Assembly: GCF_963259705.1 (NCBI RefSeq)
Contig: NC_081846.1
Coordinates: 90,904,641 to 90,968,640 of the forward strand
Length of the DNA: 64,000 bases
Source of the DNA: Myotis daubentonii
Taxonomy: Eukaryota > Chordata > Mammalia > Chiroptera > Vespertilionidae
Reading direction: 5' to 3'
The first letter of the stretch is position 1. Every line of letters begins with the position of its first letter. This document shows, piece by piece, positions 12,440 to 23,200 of the stretch. Under the pieces are notes generated by a model. The model was not told where the DNA came from. It searched no databases and worked only from the letters and a program-made list of their open reading frames with translations. The translations under genes and the position numbers were made by a program.

Positions 12440-12560
12440 TTCGGGGTCACATAGAGTTGCCTTTGAATGCCAACCAGCTGTGTGACCCTCAGGAGCCACC
12501 TAAGCTACCTGAGACTTTGAGTAAAATGAAGATACCCAAAGCCATCATCCCTCAGCCTGG
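12440..12560 (+). repeat. MIR relic
   Basis: 'gaatgccaaccagctgtgtg' followed by 'accctcaggagccacctaag' and 'gagtaaaatgaag' resembles the MIR core ('tagctgtgtgaccttgggca...taaaatgggg'). Confidence 0.5.
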
Positions 12561-13140
12561 TGCACGGAGGAGGAGATGGCAGGAGTAGCATGCCGGCACT
12601 GTGCCTGGCCTGTGGCAGGTGTGCATCACACAGAGTCCTGTCCTAGGGCTCCTGGATGGCATCTGACAGCATCATGGCTATCATTATTTTCATTGGTTTC
12701 TCGTTAATGTGCACATATACTTGGCTGCCAATTCGATTGTTCTTGAAAGACAACTAAGTTATTGTCCTAACCTTCTCCCCTCCCAGGACTGACCCTAGAG
12801 TCAAATGCATGCTTATATGTATATATAGCTTTAAAGGGGGAATCTCTATGTGGTATATTGTCTACTTTTGCCTATATTTCCCCACTCCTAAGGAGGAAAA
12901 TTGTGCTCAGCACAGAGGAGCCCGTGTGCATGTGTGTGGATTTCCTGGGAAGCTGGCACAGTCCCACTGCAGCTGCCGAACATGCTGGCTTCTCTAAATG
13001 TGACAGTCCCCTCCGTCCAATGCACTGGTGCTTCAGGGGCCGATTAGGGGACACCTTCTGACCCAACACCCTCATTCCTGTTTCTTGACCTTCACTCCCC
13101 TGGCTCCTCCCACACTGGGATTGCTGAATTCCTATCACAA
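12561..13140. other. Nothing recognised
   Basis: Unique-looking sequence with no identified element. Confidence 0.35.
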
Positions 13141-13682
13141 TCCTATCCAATAAAGAGGGAATATGCCTATTGACCCTTACACCATCACAAGGATGGCAGC
13201 ACCCACAACCAATAAGGAGGGAATATGCTAATTGACTGACCCACCCTCAAAGATGGCGGCACCCACAGCCACAAGATGGCCAGCAGGAGAGGGCAGTTGT
13301 GGGTGACTAGGCCTGCAGGGGAGGGCAGTTGGGGGTGACTGGGCTGGCAGGGGAGGGCAGTTGGGGGTGATCAAGCCAGCAGGAGAGCAGTTAGGCGTCA
13401 ATCAGGCTTGTAGGGGAGTGGTTAGGGAGTGGTCAGGCTGGTAGGCAGAAGCGATTAGGGGCAATCAGACAGGCAGGCAGGCTAGCTGTTGGGAGCCAAC
13501 AGTCCTGGGTTGTGAGAGGGATGTCCAACTGCCAGTTTAGGCCCAAGCACACAGGGATCAGGCCTAAACTGTCAGTCAGACATCCCCTGAGGGGTCCCAG
13601 ATTGAAAAGGGTGCAGGCTGGGCTGACGGACAGTCCCCCCCCACCACCACCAGTGCATGAATTTTGTGCACTGGGCCTCTAG
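13141..13682 (+). mobile_element. Non-autonomous Helitron, plus strand
   Basis: Both ends are clear: A|TCCTATCCAATAAAGAGGG at 13140/13141, and GGGCCTCTAG|T ending at 13682. A 3' hairpin palindrome, 'gtgcatgaattttgtgcac', lies just upstream of the end. Near the 5' end the phrase 'caataaggagggaatatgct' is followed by AAGATGGCGGC (13250-13260), which matches a YY1-type promoter motif. The middle (13285-13430) is a degenerate tandem repeat of 'ggcaggggagggcagttggg' type units. No coding capacity. Confidence 0.92.
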
Positions 13683-14229
13683 TAAAATGCATAAAGAAAA
13701 GAAAAAAATATGAAAAGAGGATACACAGCAACATTCCATGAGAAATAAAGTGGATCCTCCCAAAATGATAACCTAAGTAAAATAATTTTAAAAGCAGGCA
13801 TTATCATCTTATTTTAACCTCTGTAGCCTGGTAACAGGGAATAGAGGATCCACAGAGTATTCTGAAAAAATGGCCACTGGGGAAGTATGACTATGTTTTC
13901 AAAGGTAGAAGTGACACAAAAAATATTACCTGATCCACATGGGGCTAACCTGGAATCAATAAAGCCAAAAATCAACTGACTCTACCAACAACAGCAGCAA
14001 AAGCCACTGATATCATGTTAAAACAAACTCCTGTGTTAAAGAATAAATGATAATTACTAAAAAATTTAAAATATCGAGTGACAACAATGAACATAAAAAT
14101 ATTAAAATTTACAGGATCCAGATAAAGCAAAGCTGATAGAAAATGCTAATTAATTAGAACAAGATACCATTTATAATTAATTAAATTTTAATAGATCAGA
14201 AAAATTAATAAAACAATTTTCCTGAGAAT
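13683..14229. other. AT-rich sequence, possible old L1 body
   Basis: A-rich plus strand next to the L1 3' end that follows. It may be more of that decayed L1, but no diagnostic motif is readable. Confidence 0.3.
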
Positions 14230-14850
14230 GTTTGAAAGAAACCACTCATTTAATTGCTGATTGGACTGTGTATTGGAAGGAAATCTCTAGTGGATAACTT
14301 GTCACTATCTCTAAAAATCACAAGTGTTCATAGGTTTTGACTCAGTAATCCCACTTCTAGAAATCTCTTACACATGAACTCAAACATGCAGACTGTTCAG
14401 TGTACAAAGTTATTTACAGAAACATTGCTTTTAATGGTGCTGGTTGGCAAGCTACAATCTAAATGTCCAATAGTGGAAATGGGTTAAAGAAATCATGATA
14501 CATCCACACTTAGTAATAATGTGCATCTTAAGAAAGAATTAGAGAGCTCTTTATGTTGATCTGAAGGTATCATGGAAATATGTTAAATGAAAAAAGCAAG
14601 AGGCAGAAGAGTTCATCTGTTTGCAAATATGTGTGTATTAAAAAGGGAGGAAATAGCTATACATGCTGTATACCACTAGAATATCTCTGGTGATCAACAA
14701 GAGATTAAGCATGCATTGTTCCAAGGAAGGGCACCTGGTTTCCTAGGGGGAGGGAATGTCAGAAGACTATTACCTGCATATCTTTATGTACATTTCTAAC
14801 TGCACAATGTGATTGCATTAATTTTTCAAAGCTAAATAAATGTAAGGACA
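14230..14850 (+). mobile_element. Ancient L1, 3' part
   Basis: Degenerate but ordered L1 phrases are present: 'cagtaatcccacttctagaa', 'aaatgtccaatagtgg', 'ttaaatgaaaaaagcaagag' and 'gcagaagagttcatctgttt'. These match the ORF2 C-terminal end and 3' UTR of old mammalian L1s. Long decayed, with no reading frame left. Confidence 0.75.
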
Positions 14851-15234
14851 ACAGAAACCTTACTCCCAACAAAAAAGCTGTCAATATGACAAGCAGCTAT
14901 GTTTTGTTTGTTTTTTTAATTGAGAAGTAATGGACTAGAATTAGTTCCAGGGAAGCTGTGTATAACTTCTAATGCCTCTCTTACTTATACAAACTCTCAG
15001 AACCAATCCTCGGAGTGTATGCTGCCTGTGGTGGGGTGGGGTGAGGGGGGGAGGATACAGCAAAGATGTACAATGAACTGCTGCAGGTTGCCATTGCCAT
15101 TGACGGGACTGCTTACCATAAAGCTCAGAGGAGTGCCACTTCCTCCCTATTCTTTGTTTCCTTGCTGTTCTCACCTGCCCCCTGCAGGTAATGGTGGTTA
15201 AGATATATGTACTTTATATTTATTGTTATGATTA

Positions 15235-15425
15235 ACTGTAGCTTTATTTAGTTCTATTGAGATATAACTGATAGGCAGGATTGTATAAATTTGTAGTGAA
15301 TAGCAGAATGACTGGCATACATGCATTGTGAATTGATTCCCATAAGTTATGCTGAGTAAATTAAGTCCGGCAGAGAAAGACAAGCACTGAATGGTCTCAT
15401 ATGTGGAATCTAAAACAACTCAGCT
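15235..15425 (+). mobile_element. L1 3' fragments
   Basis: 'gttctattgagatataactg' and 'cagagaaagacaagcactga' followed by 'tctcatatgtggaatctaaa' are standard L1 3' end phrases. Two L1 pieces may be joined here, since the normal order is not kept. Confidence 0.65.
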
Positions 15426-15449
15426 CATATATTAAATATATTTTAATAG

Positions 15450-15596
15450 TCTATAATAATAAAAACATAATATAATATGCTAATTAGACCTTCCATATGA
15501 CATTCCGGACTAAGCCGGTACTGCGAGGGCTGAGGCAAGCCGCTGCAACTGTGAAGACCAAGCCCCTTGTACAAATTCCATGCATCAAGCCTCTAG
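15450..15596 (+). mobile_element. Short non-autonomous Helitron, plus strand
   Basis: Starts 'tctataataataaaaacata', has 'atgctaattagaccttcc', and ends with the palindrome-like 'gtacaaattccatgc' then 'aagcctctag'. It is of the roughly 140-bp subfamily also seen at 42598 and 47299. The 3' hairpin has mutated. The next Helitron starts at its last base. Confidence 0.83.
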
Positions 15597-15876
15597 TCTA
15601 CACTAATAAAAGAGAAACATGCAAATTGGTGTCACTCCACTACACCCACCAGCCAATCGGAGCAACTATGCAAATTAACCCAACAAAGATGGTGGTTAAT
15701 TTGTATACGCAGGCACGGAGCGAAGACTGAAGGCTCCGGCCGGAGTGAAGACTGAAGACTGAAGAGGCTTGGCTTCTCTGCTGCGTCCAGACCAAATGCT
15801 TGGGTCCCGGGTGCCAGAGGAAAACCCTAGAGGAAGAAAGGCCTATTGTGTGAATCTTCATGCAACGGGGTTCTAG
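15597..15876 (+). mobile_element. Helitron with a different 3' end, plus strand
   Basis: Starts 'tctacactaataaaagagaa', directly after the CTAG of the preceding Helitron. It ends 'gaatcttcatgcaacggggt' then TCTAG|T. Its interior has AAGATGGTGGT (15686-15696) and GC-rich 'ggctccggccggag' sequence unlike the neighbouring copies, so it may carry host-derived filler. A trio of 'gaagactgaa' repeats is also present. No coding capacity. Confidence 0.8.
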
Positions 15877-15989
15877 TATTATATAAAATGGTTAAATTAT
15901 GTTTACATTGTATATACATATTTAAGATGACAGACAATCGGAAATGTTTTATATGCAGGGAAATAAAAGCCAAAAGTATTAAGAAATAA

Positions 15990-16150
15990 CCTTTATTGTG
16001 TGCTTTGAATGTACCTGGCACTGTCTTAAGTGCTTTATCTGATGTATCTTCTTTATCATTACAGCAGCCTTAGAAAGTAGGTAATACTTCTAACCTAAAT
16101 TCATAGATAATTAGCCAAGCTTAGAGGAGTTAAGTGATTTTTCCCAGGCT
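15990..16150 (-). repeat. MIR relic, reverse
   Basis: 'ctggcactgtcttaagtgct', 'cattacagcagccttagaaa' and 'tagaggagttaagtgatttt' read as the reverse complement of the MIR core and 3' end. Confidence 0.65.
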
Positions 16151-17109
16151 AGATTTCCCCAGGGGACAGGAGGCAGTTTTAGGGCACAGATGAAGAAATC
16201 AGCCTTCAGCAGAGGCTCTTTTCTCGGGAGTGGAGAGAGGAGTTTGGTTCCCATTGAGTTAATGCAATGAGAGCAGAGAGAAAGATGGAATGGCTTATAG
16301 CAAGTGATAAAAAATGTTAGCTATGACTGTTTTTATTATGAGCTACATCATTATTGGACTCATTCTGGAGCCTCTTATCTTTCTAAACCTGTGATCGAGG
16401 TTTGGCAATTTCTATGTGTCCTGCCCCATTCTTGTTAAATCATGGATGATAAGAAGGAAATGTTAGGGCGTTTAAAAAAATGCTTTCTTAATCTGTTTTT
16501 TTTAGCTCCATTGATTCTTATGATTTTTTTTTTCTCAGTTCCAAAACTTCAACTGTGATTTCACTTTTGGGGAGAAAGTCAGTGTACAGACCTAGGAACC
16601 ACTCTCCACTCTGAAAATTGCCAGATTTAAATCTTTCCTGAATCTATCACTTACTTGTTATACTTATTGCTTATTATATGCAATTTTGAATATGTTACTC
16701 TATTTCTCTGATCTTAAATGCCTTTATCTATAAATCAGGCTTTGTACTGGTCAAGCTCATGAGATTAGAGATTAGAGTTGGATTCAAAGTGCCAAACCAG
16801 AATCTAATAAATAATTCAATCCTCTTTTGACACTTAGCATGTATTATATGCTAGGACACAAATGTGGATATGACACACTTTGCTTGAAGGATATTGCTAT
16901 GTGGTGAGTTATGGATATACAAACTATGGAGGTCAGTCATTATAATAAGTAAATATCCAGATATATGTAAGTACTTGGCATTTGAGAGACCAGAGGACAG
17001 ATATGCCATCCAAGCTGTGTGCTGAGAGGAGATTTCCTGGATTAGCAAATAGTGGAATTGAGGCTGAAAGGATTCTTTCATATTGGAGAACATGAAGGAC
17101 ACTCTAGAC
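16151..17109. other. Mostly unique, one MIR-like patch
   Basis: A forward MIR relic is likely at about 16630-16770 ('tttgaatatgttactctatt' then 'cctttatctataaatcaggc'). Nothing else is recognised. Confidence 0.4.
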
Positions 17110-17178
17110 CAGCGGTCACCAACCTTCTGGACCTCATGGACCACCAGTGGCCTGCGGACCACCGGTTGGCAACCGCTA
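17110..17178. mobile_element. Short hAT-type MITE
   Basis: Inverted termini 'cagcggtcaccaacc' and 'ggttggcaaccgct' enclose only about 40 bp. This is the end structure of short non-autonomous hAT elements. The 8 bases on either side do not match, so no target duplication is visible. Confidence 0.6.
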
Positions 17179-17375
17179 TTCCAAAGGTTTCCTAGAAGAC
17201 GAGCATGAGCAAAGCCCTTAGACTTGAGGGTGTAGGAGTGATACAGAGTCCTGTTATTATTAGAACTTACAGTGTGAGGAGGGACATGATGAGAGACAGT
17301 CAGAGGAGATCAGCAGAACCTAAACTGGGGAGGTTCTTAACTTCTGGGTCAAGTAGCCGAGGCTTTATTTATAGA

Positions 17376-17790
17376 CTATAGGCCTGGTGCTCAAATCCAT
17401 GTACCAGTGGGGTTCCTCGGCCTGGCCTGTGGGATCGGGCCAAAACTGGCTCTCCAACATCCCCTGAGGGGTCCTGAATTGCAAGAGGGCACAGGCCAAG
17501 CTGAGGGACCCCACTGGTGCATGATTGGGCCTGAGAAGGGACACGGGAGGTTGGCCAGCCAAGGAGAGACCACAGGAGGGCTCCAGGGGTGTCTGGCCTG
17601 CATGGCTCAGTCCTGATTGGCCAGACTCCAGCAATAAGCTCATTTACCTGTCAGAGCATCTTCTCCCTAATGATCAGTGCATGTCATAGCAACTGGTGGA
17701 CTGGCTGTCTGCCCCCTGGTGGTCAGTGCACATCATAGCGAGAGGTTGAGCAGCCTGAGAATATCATTAGCATATTACACTTTGATTGGT
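17376..17790 (-). mobile_element. Degenerate Helitron, minus strand
   Basis: The left side 'ctataggcctggtgctcaaa' is a mutated reverse Helitron 3' end. Internal 'cctggcctgtgggatcgggc' and 'cccctggtggtcagtgcaca' match other minus-strand copies here (43236, 50099). 'attagcatattaca' marks the 5' side. The ends have diverged, so boundaries are approximate. Confidence 0.72.
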
Positions 17791-17843
17791 TAAATGGCCA
17801 ACCAGATAATCAGACACTTAGCATATTAGGCTACTGTTATCTA

Positions 17844-18380
17844 CTAGTGGCCTGCTGCACAAAATTTGTGCTCGGGTGGGGGGGTTTTCTCAGCCCAGCC
17901 TGCACCCTCTCCAATCCAGGACCCCTCAAGGGATGTCCGGCTGCCAGTTTAGGCTCAATACCGTGGATCAAGACTAAACCAGCAGTTGGACATCCCTCTC
18001 ACAATCTGGGACCAGTGGCTCCTAACCACTCACCTTCCTGACTGCCTGATCACCCCTAATCTCTCTCCCTGCTGCCTGGCCGCCCCCAACTGCCATCCCC
18101 TGCCAACCTGATTGCCCCTAATTGCCTCTGCCTGCCTGATCTCCCCTAACTGCCCTCCCTTGCTGGCCTAATCTCACCTCCTCTGCTCTCCCCTGATGGC
18201 CTGATCTCGCCCCTAACTACCCTCCCCTGATGGGCTGATTGCCCCTAACCCCCTGACGGCCTGATCTTGCCCCCAACTGCCCTCCCTGAAAACCTGATCA
18301 CCCCTAATGACCTCTGCCTCAGCTCCAACACCAGGGGTTTGTCTGGTCTAATTAGCATATTACTCTTTTATTAGTATAGA
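17844..18380 (-). mobile_element. Non-autonomous Helitron, minus strand
   Basis: Plus-strand left end A|CTAGTGGCCTGCTGCAC at 17843/17844. Right end is 'cttttattagtataGA|T' at 18380, the reverse of 'TCTATACTAATAAAAG'. The middle repeats 'gcccctaactgccctcccct' type units in tandem. The A|T insertion context is intact. No coding capacity. Confidence 0.9.
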
Positions 18381-19105
18381 TAGATTATATAGAATAGGAT
18401 TGCTTAAATGGGGGGGAGGGGGGAGCCTTTTTCAGTAGGAGGAGATGCTCTTGGCAGACAAAAATACATAACCCCTATATCAGGACTGATAGCCAGCCAT
18501 ATGCACTATACTGCCAAACCAGTCATTAAAAAATTGAACCGCTTTCTTACACCTTACACCAAACAGCTGTTGCCCTTAAAACCCCTCCTTAGCCCCCACC
18601 TTAGGTTCTGCCTTTGCAGTTCACCCAGATTAGGTTCTGATTGGTCGGTTTCTATGATAATCAGTGTCAAAAGCTCCACCTCTTAGACAGCCATTGGCTC
18701 CTCACAGTTCACACAAATTTGGTTCTGATTGGTAAGTTTCTATGGCAGTCAGTGTCTCCGGGACTATCTCTGGGCCTGATCAGAGAGGCAGGATGATCAG
18801 CAGATGCCCCAAGCTGCTGGCGAGTCGGCTCAACTGCTGACCTCTCAGAGACAGAGAGAGAGAGGCATGGCTGCTGGCAAGGCCTGGAGAAAGAGAGAGG
18901 CAAGGGCTCATCACCAGATCAAACCCTGATTCTCTCTCTGGGCATCTTCAGCAGCCTGGAGTGACTGCTGATGAACCCTGCCTCTCTCTCTCCGAGAGGT
19001 CAGCAGTTCAACCTGCTCGCCAGTCCCCACCCACACAAAACTGCCGTGCGTGCAGCCTGGTGTTTGTTCAAACCTTTGGTCATTTTGGACGTTATGGGCC
19101 CTGGC

Positions 19106-19108
<3 letters not shown>
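18381..19108. other. Unclassified LTR-like stretch with inverted repeat
   Basis: Two copies of 'ggttctgattggt' lie about 90 bp apart (near 18632 and 18720) with 'agccattggctc' between them. That gives three CCAAT-type boxes, as in an LTR U3 or a promoter. Downstream, 18816-18867 pairs with 18982-19027 as a long imperfect inverted repeat ('ctggcgag...ctgctgacctctc'). No TG..CA ends or target duplication could be fixed, so LTR origin is only a guess; host sequence is the alternative. Confidence 0.35.

Positions 19109-19169
<61 letters not shown>
19109..19169. repeat. (TA)n microsatellite
   Basis: About 60 bp of uninterrupted AT dinucleotides run straight into the 5' end of the next Helitron. 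Length is likely polymorphic. Confidence 0.97.
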
Positions 19170-19172
<3 letters not shown>

Positions 19173-19734
19173 TAATAAAAGGGTACTATGCTAATTAGGG
19201 CAGACAAAGCCACAGCATCTGCTAGGGCCTAGGGCTGGTGCCACACAGGAGCGGTGGGCCATTCTGGCACTCACAAGGTGGGGGCAGGGTGCACCCCGTT
19301 TTGCAAAGATGACACAGGACAGGTCACAATGCGGCCCGGTCCCAGTGCTGCCCCTTCCGCAGAGGCAGCCACAGAGGCAGCAGTGCAGGCCCGGTCGAGG
19401 CACCACGCCTCCACAGAGGCTGGACAGGTTGCAACCTGCTGTGCCTCAACTTCCACAGCCCCTCCGTCAGCAAGCCTGGCCCCAGCTCACCCCCCACCCA
19501 CCAGTGGGCGGGGTTGGGGCCAGCGCTAATAAGCGAGGGCCGAGGGCCTGCAGCTGTGATGTCTGGCAGTGGCAGCAGCAGGGGGTAATAGGGGCAGCGC
19601 CTTCCCCTGATCAACTCAGTAGCCTCTTGCAGAGGAGGACATCCCCTGAGGTCTACTGGACTGTGAGAGGGGGCAGGCTGGGTTGAGGTACCCCCTCCCC
19701 CACCATGCACGAATTTTGTGCACTGGGCCTCTAG
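19165..19734 (+). mobile_element. Non-autonomous Helitron, plus strand
   Basis: 5' end 'tatacactaataaaagggta' has TC replaced by TA where it merges with the microsatellite. 3' end is 'tgcacgaattttgtgcact' then GGGCCTCTAG|T at 19734. The interior is GC-rich, with 'cagaggcagccacagaggca' repeats. Large open frames on both strands here are compositional. Confidence 0.87.
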
Positions 19735-20041
19735 TCACCCCTAACTTCTCTCCCTTGCCAGCCTGGTTGCCCCTAACTGCCCTCCCCTGCTGGCCTGGTC
19801 ACCCCTAACTTCCCTCCCTTGCCAGCCTGGTTTCCCCTAACTGCCCTCCTCTGCTGGCCTGGTCACCCCTAACTTCCCTCCCTTGCCAGCCTGATTGCCC
19901 CTAACTGCCCTCCCCTGCAGGCCTGATCACCCACAACTGCCGTCCCCTGCCAGCCATCTTATGGCAGCTATCCTTTGTCCACATTGGGGTGGCCATCTTG
20001 TGTGTTGGAGTGATGATCAATTTGCATATTACTCTTTTATT

Positions 20042-20044
<3 letters not shown>
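19735..20044 (-). mobile_element. Helitron 5' half, minus strand, with 64-bp tandem repeat
   Basis: The right end 'ttgcatattactcttttatt' then 'aga' is the reverse of a Helitron 5' end. The left 3' end is missing: the sequence begins abruptly at the CTAG of the previous copy. Three full units and part of a fourth, each 64 bp ('cacccctaacttccctccct...ctggcctgg'), run from 19735 to about 19955. Confidence 0.83.

Positions 20045-20045
<1 letters not shown>

Positions 20046-20129
<84 letters not shown>
20046..20129. repeat. (TA)n(CA)n compound microsatellite
   Basis: About 44 bp of TA followed by about 40 bp of CA, lying exactly between the 5' ends of two oppositely oriented Helitrons. Confidence 0.97.
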
Positions 20130-20131
<2 letters not shown>

Positions 20132-20255
20132 AAAAGCATGATATGCTAATTAGACTGGACAATCGAACGACCTTCCAGACATCTTTCCGGATGACCTTCT
20201 GGATGAAACCGGGGCTGTGAGGGCAGAGCCCCTTGCACTTGCATCAGGCCTCTGG
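20129..20255 (+). mobile_element. Short Helitron, plus strand
   Basis: 'aataaaagcatgatatgcta' continues directly from the CA repeat; the terminal TC is lost. The 3' end is 'tgcacttgcatcaggcc' then TCTGG, which fits the CTRR rule. Same short subfamily as 15450, 42598 and 47299, with 'ccttccggatga' type interior. Confidence 0.8.
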
Positions 20256-23200
20256 TATAGGATAATAGGAAGGTTCATTGAAAGTTATACAAAGCAGTCA
20301 ATCAATGGGAGATGGGGACAATTGGTGCAGTGTCCTCAGACTGATATCTGATGTTGCTGAGCAGAACTGTGATTCTCTTGTAAGTGTGAAATGGCTGTAG
20401 TAGAAGTCCTGACACTTTGTAACCTTAGTAATAAAGACAATTCGTCTAGGGCTCTAAGCTATTCTTCAAGCCAGTTTCTTTTTTTCCAACTCTAACTTAT
20501 CTTAGACTCATATATTGGTATGTAGTATAGCCTCTGGGGTAGAATTTGTCTTGGTGTATATTTCAAGTTGACTACCTACCAGGTTTGTCTCTAAACAAGT
20601 TTTTTACTTATATATCACTTATTTTATCTGTGAAATAGGGATAAAAAAGTATAGTACCTCTAAGGGTTGCTTTGAAAATTAAATGACTCAATACACATAA
20701 TATCATGAGAAGCATCTCTAGCATGTAAATTCAATATCTGGCAATGCCCTGACTTGGGTGGATCCTCCCTGCTGGCCCCATCTTGGTATATGTGCTTCAG
20801 AGGTAGTCTCCACTGTTCTCAGGTAAGGCACAGGGAAAATAATGATGAAGGACAAGACCATTCTACAACATCGCATGTGTCAAGTGCCCCTGCCACAGTA
20901 AAACAATGTCTGATCTGGTGGTACCAGAGAGTCTTTAAATGGGGCTTGATTAAAGGGTGAGGATAGGAGGATATGGGAGGCAAGGAGACTTCTTTTTAAT
21001 CTGTGTTTGCTTAACCTGAATACTGTTTTACATTGTGTCTTTATTTGGTTGTTGTTATGCCAATAGTGGAGGACTGTAGACTTCACTTCTATTTGCCATC
21101 CATATATATAAACGTTGAAAGATGTTGATTAGAAAGCAATGTTATCATGAAGGAGATAGAACTGGACTGAGGCAGCCTGACAGAATTTTGTAAAAGTGGA
21201 CTTTAGATTCAGAATGTTTGTGTTATAATACCAACAACAAAAGCCTTCATTGGCACCTTATAGGCAAGTCACCTAACCTCAAGATGTCGCATCTGAAAAT
21301 AATGCTTAACATATTTTCTCATAAAGATATTGGAAAAAGTTGATGAGATAATATACATGCTTCCTTGGGTTCTAAAAGAATACACAGATTTTAGTGTTTT
21401 TAAGGAATGGGTGCTATTTGGATGGCTGAAAAGTGTAACAACAGTTCAGTCAGAGAAATAGTGTAGATAAGTAAAAAGATTTTACTTATTTGGGACACAC
21501 AGAGAAAAACAATTCGCCTAGACTGGTGAACTCAGTTCATTAGAGTTCACTGGAATGAGTAAGACATGCTTTCTACCTTTTAAGAATATATTCTAATTAG
21601 AGAGAGAAAGAGAGAGAGGGAGTTGAGGGCTGTGCAAGACAACTTATGTCATGGAGTCTAAGAGAAATATGCTTAGAAATGGGTGTCCAGATCACCAAAA
21701 AAATGAGTCTTAACTTGCAAGCAATGGAATTTATTAAATCAATAAGAAGCCATTGGAATTCTTTTTGCATGAGAGAGTATGAAATCATGTGTAACTTTTG
21801 TCCAAAAAGATTTCCCTTTAATTCTTTTAGCAGGGCACCAATGGGTAGGTTAAAATTAAGGGCAATTGGGTAGGTTATTCATCTAAACACAAATGGAAAC
21901 TGAAGACAATTAGTGAAAGTTGAATTACTCACAGGACATTGAATTTGTTTGGGAGTTATATAACATAATAGAGGTACAAATAGTTCAAGCATGAATATGT
22001 TAATGAAAACGGGAAAATAGTATCACAACTTTTGAGACTAGGATGGGAAGAATGCTCACTGCAAAAAATCCTAACAAGTATGGCTTAAGGGCAGTTTTGA
22101 GACAGGTAGATTTCACTTTGAATCTCCACTCTAATATCTGCCAACTATGCAACCTTGGGCAGTTACTGCTTTTCTATCTGAGCCTCAGTTTCTTTATCCA
22201 GAGAATGGAACTGATCGTGTTTATCTCACAAGTTTGTTTTAAAGATTAAATAAAATAAAGACTGAAAAGTTTACCACAATGATTGCCACACATTGAATAT
22301 TCAACAAATGTTGACTAAGAAAAAATCTAAATATGAAGAATGAAAGAAAATAAGTAGAAAAGTGGAAAAAATGATAAGTTAAATAACTAATCCCAGAAAT
22401 ATGACATTGTCCTCAATGGATGACATTGTCCCCAGTGGAAGCAGCAAAACAGAGTCTCATTCAGGTCTCCTTCAAAAACATGGTACCATACCCTCAGGCC
22501 CTTTCCTGTGGAAACTGGGACACTAAGATTTAGGAGCTCAAACTCCAAGGAAAATGTTAGACAGGTAAATTGACAGTTTTAGTGCAGCATTTTAAATCTA
22601 AGATTCTGTAGGGGGAGGAGGGCAGTATCCACACTGCAGCCTTGATCGACTAATTTATCCTATAATATTCCATAGCCTCAAACTGACCCCTGGGTGGGCA
22701 GTGCCAGCTCTGAGAGTTACCATCAGATCTTGTGCTCACAACTCACCCCCAAACTGGCCCCTCACTGTGCACCTCCTGTGTTCTAGGCACAGGAGCCATG
22801 CAATCTTTGGGGTCCCACCAGTTCCTATGGTCCTTTGGGGTCATTGGTAAAACATTGTTGCAATACATCATGTCTCCAATGTGGGCAGGTTCCACTCCAC
22901 TGAGGGATCATTGCAACTAACAAGACCATCTCAATAGCCCTGGCATATATTACTGTCCCTACCCCCAGATGAAGGTAGTGGGCTCACCTAAGTTAATAGA
23001 ATTGTTCCAATCACAGGACTTTGGAAAATGACAGATTAAACATTAAACTCATGTAGGCTTGACTCCAAAGGTCCTGCCCTTTCTGTTGTCTGATATGCTG
23101 ATTACCCAGAGTTCCTGCTGGTGGCCACATCTGCCTCTCTCTGCAAAGAAGATATACTTTGAGTTTTCACATTTATATCATCCACTCTAATAACTCATCA

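Noticed and set aside
18961..19198. Frames ending in long Ile-Tyr runs
   Set aside because: The run is translated (TA)n microsatellite.
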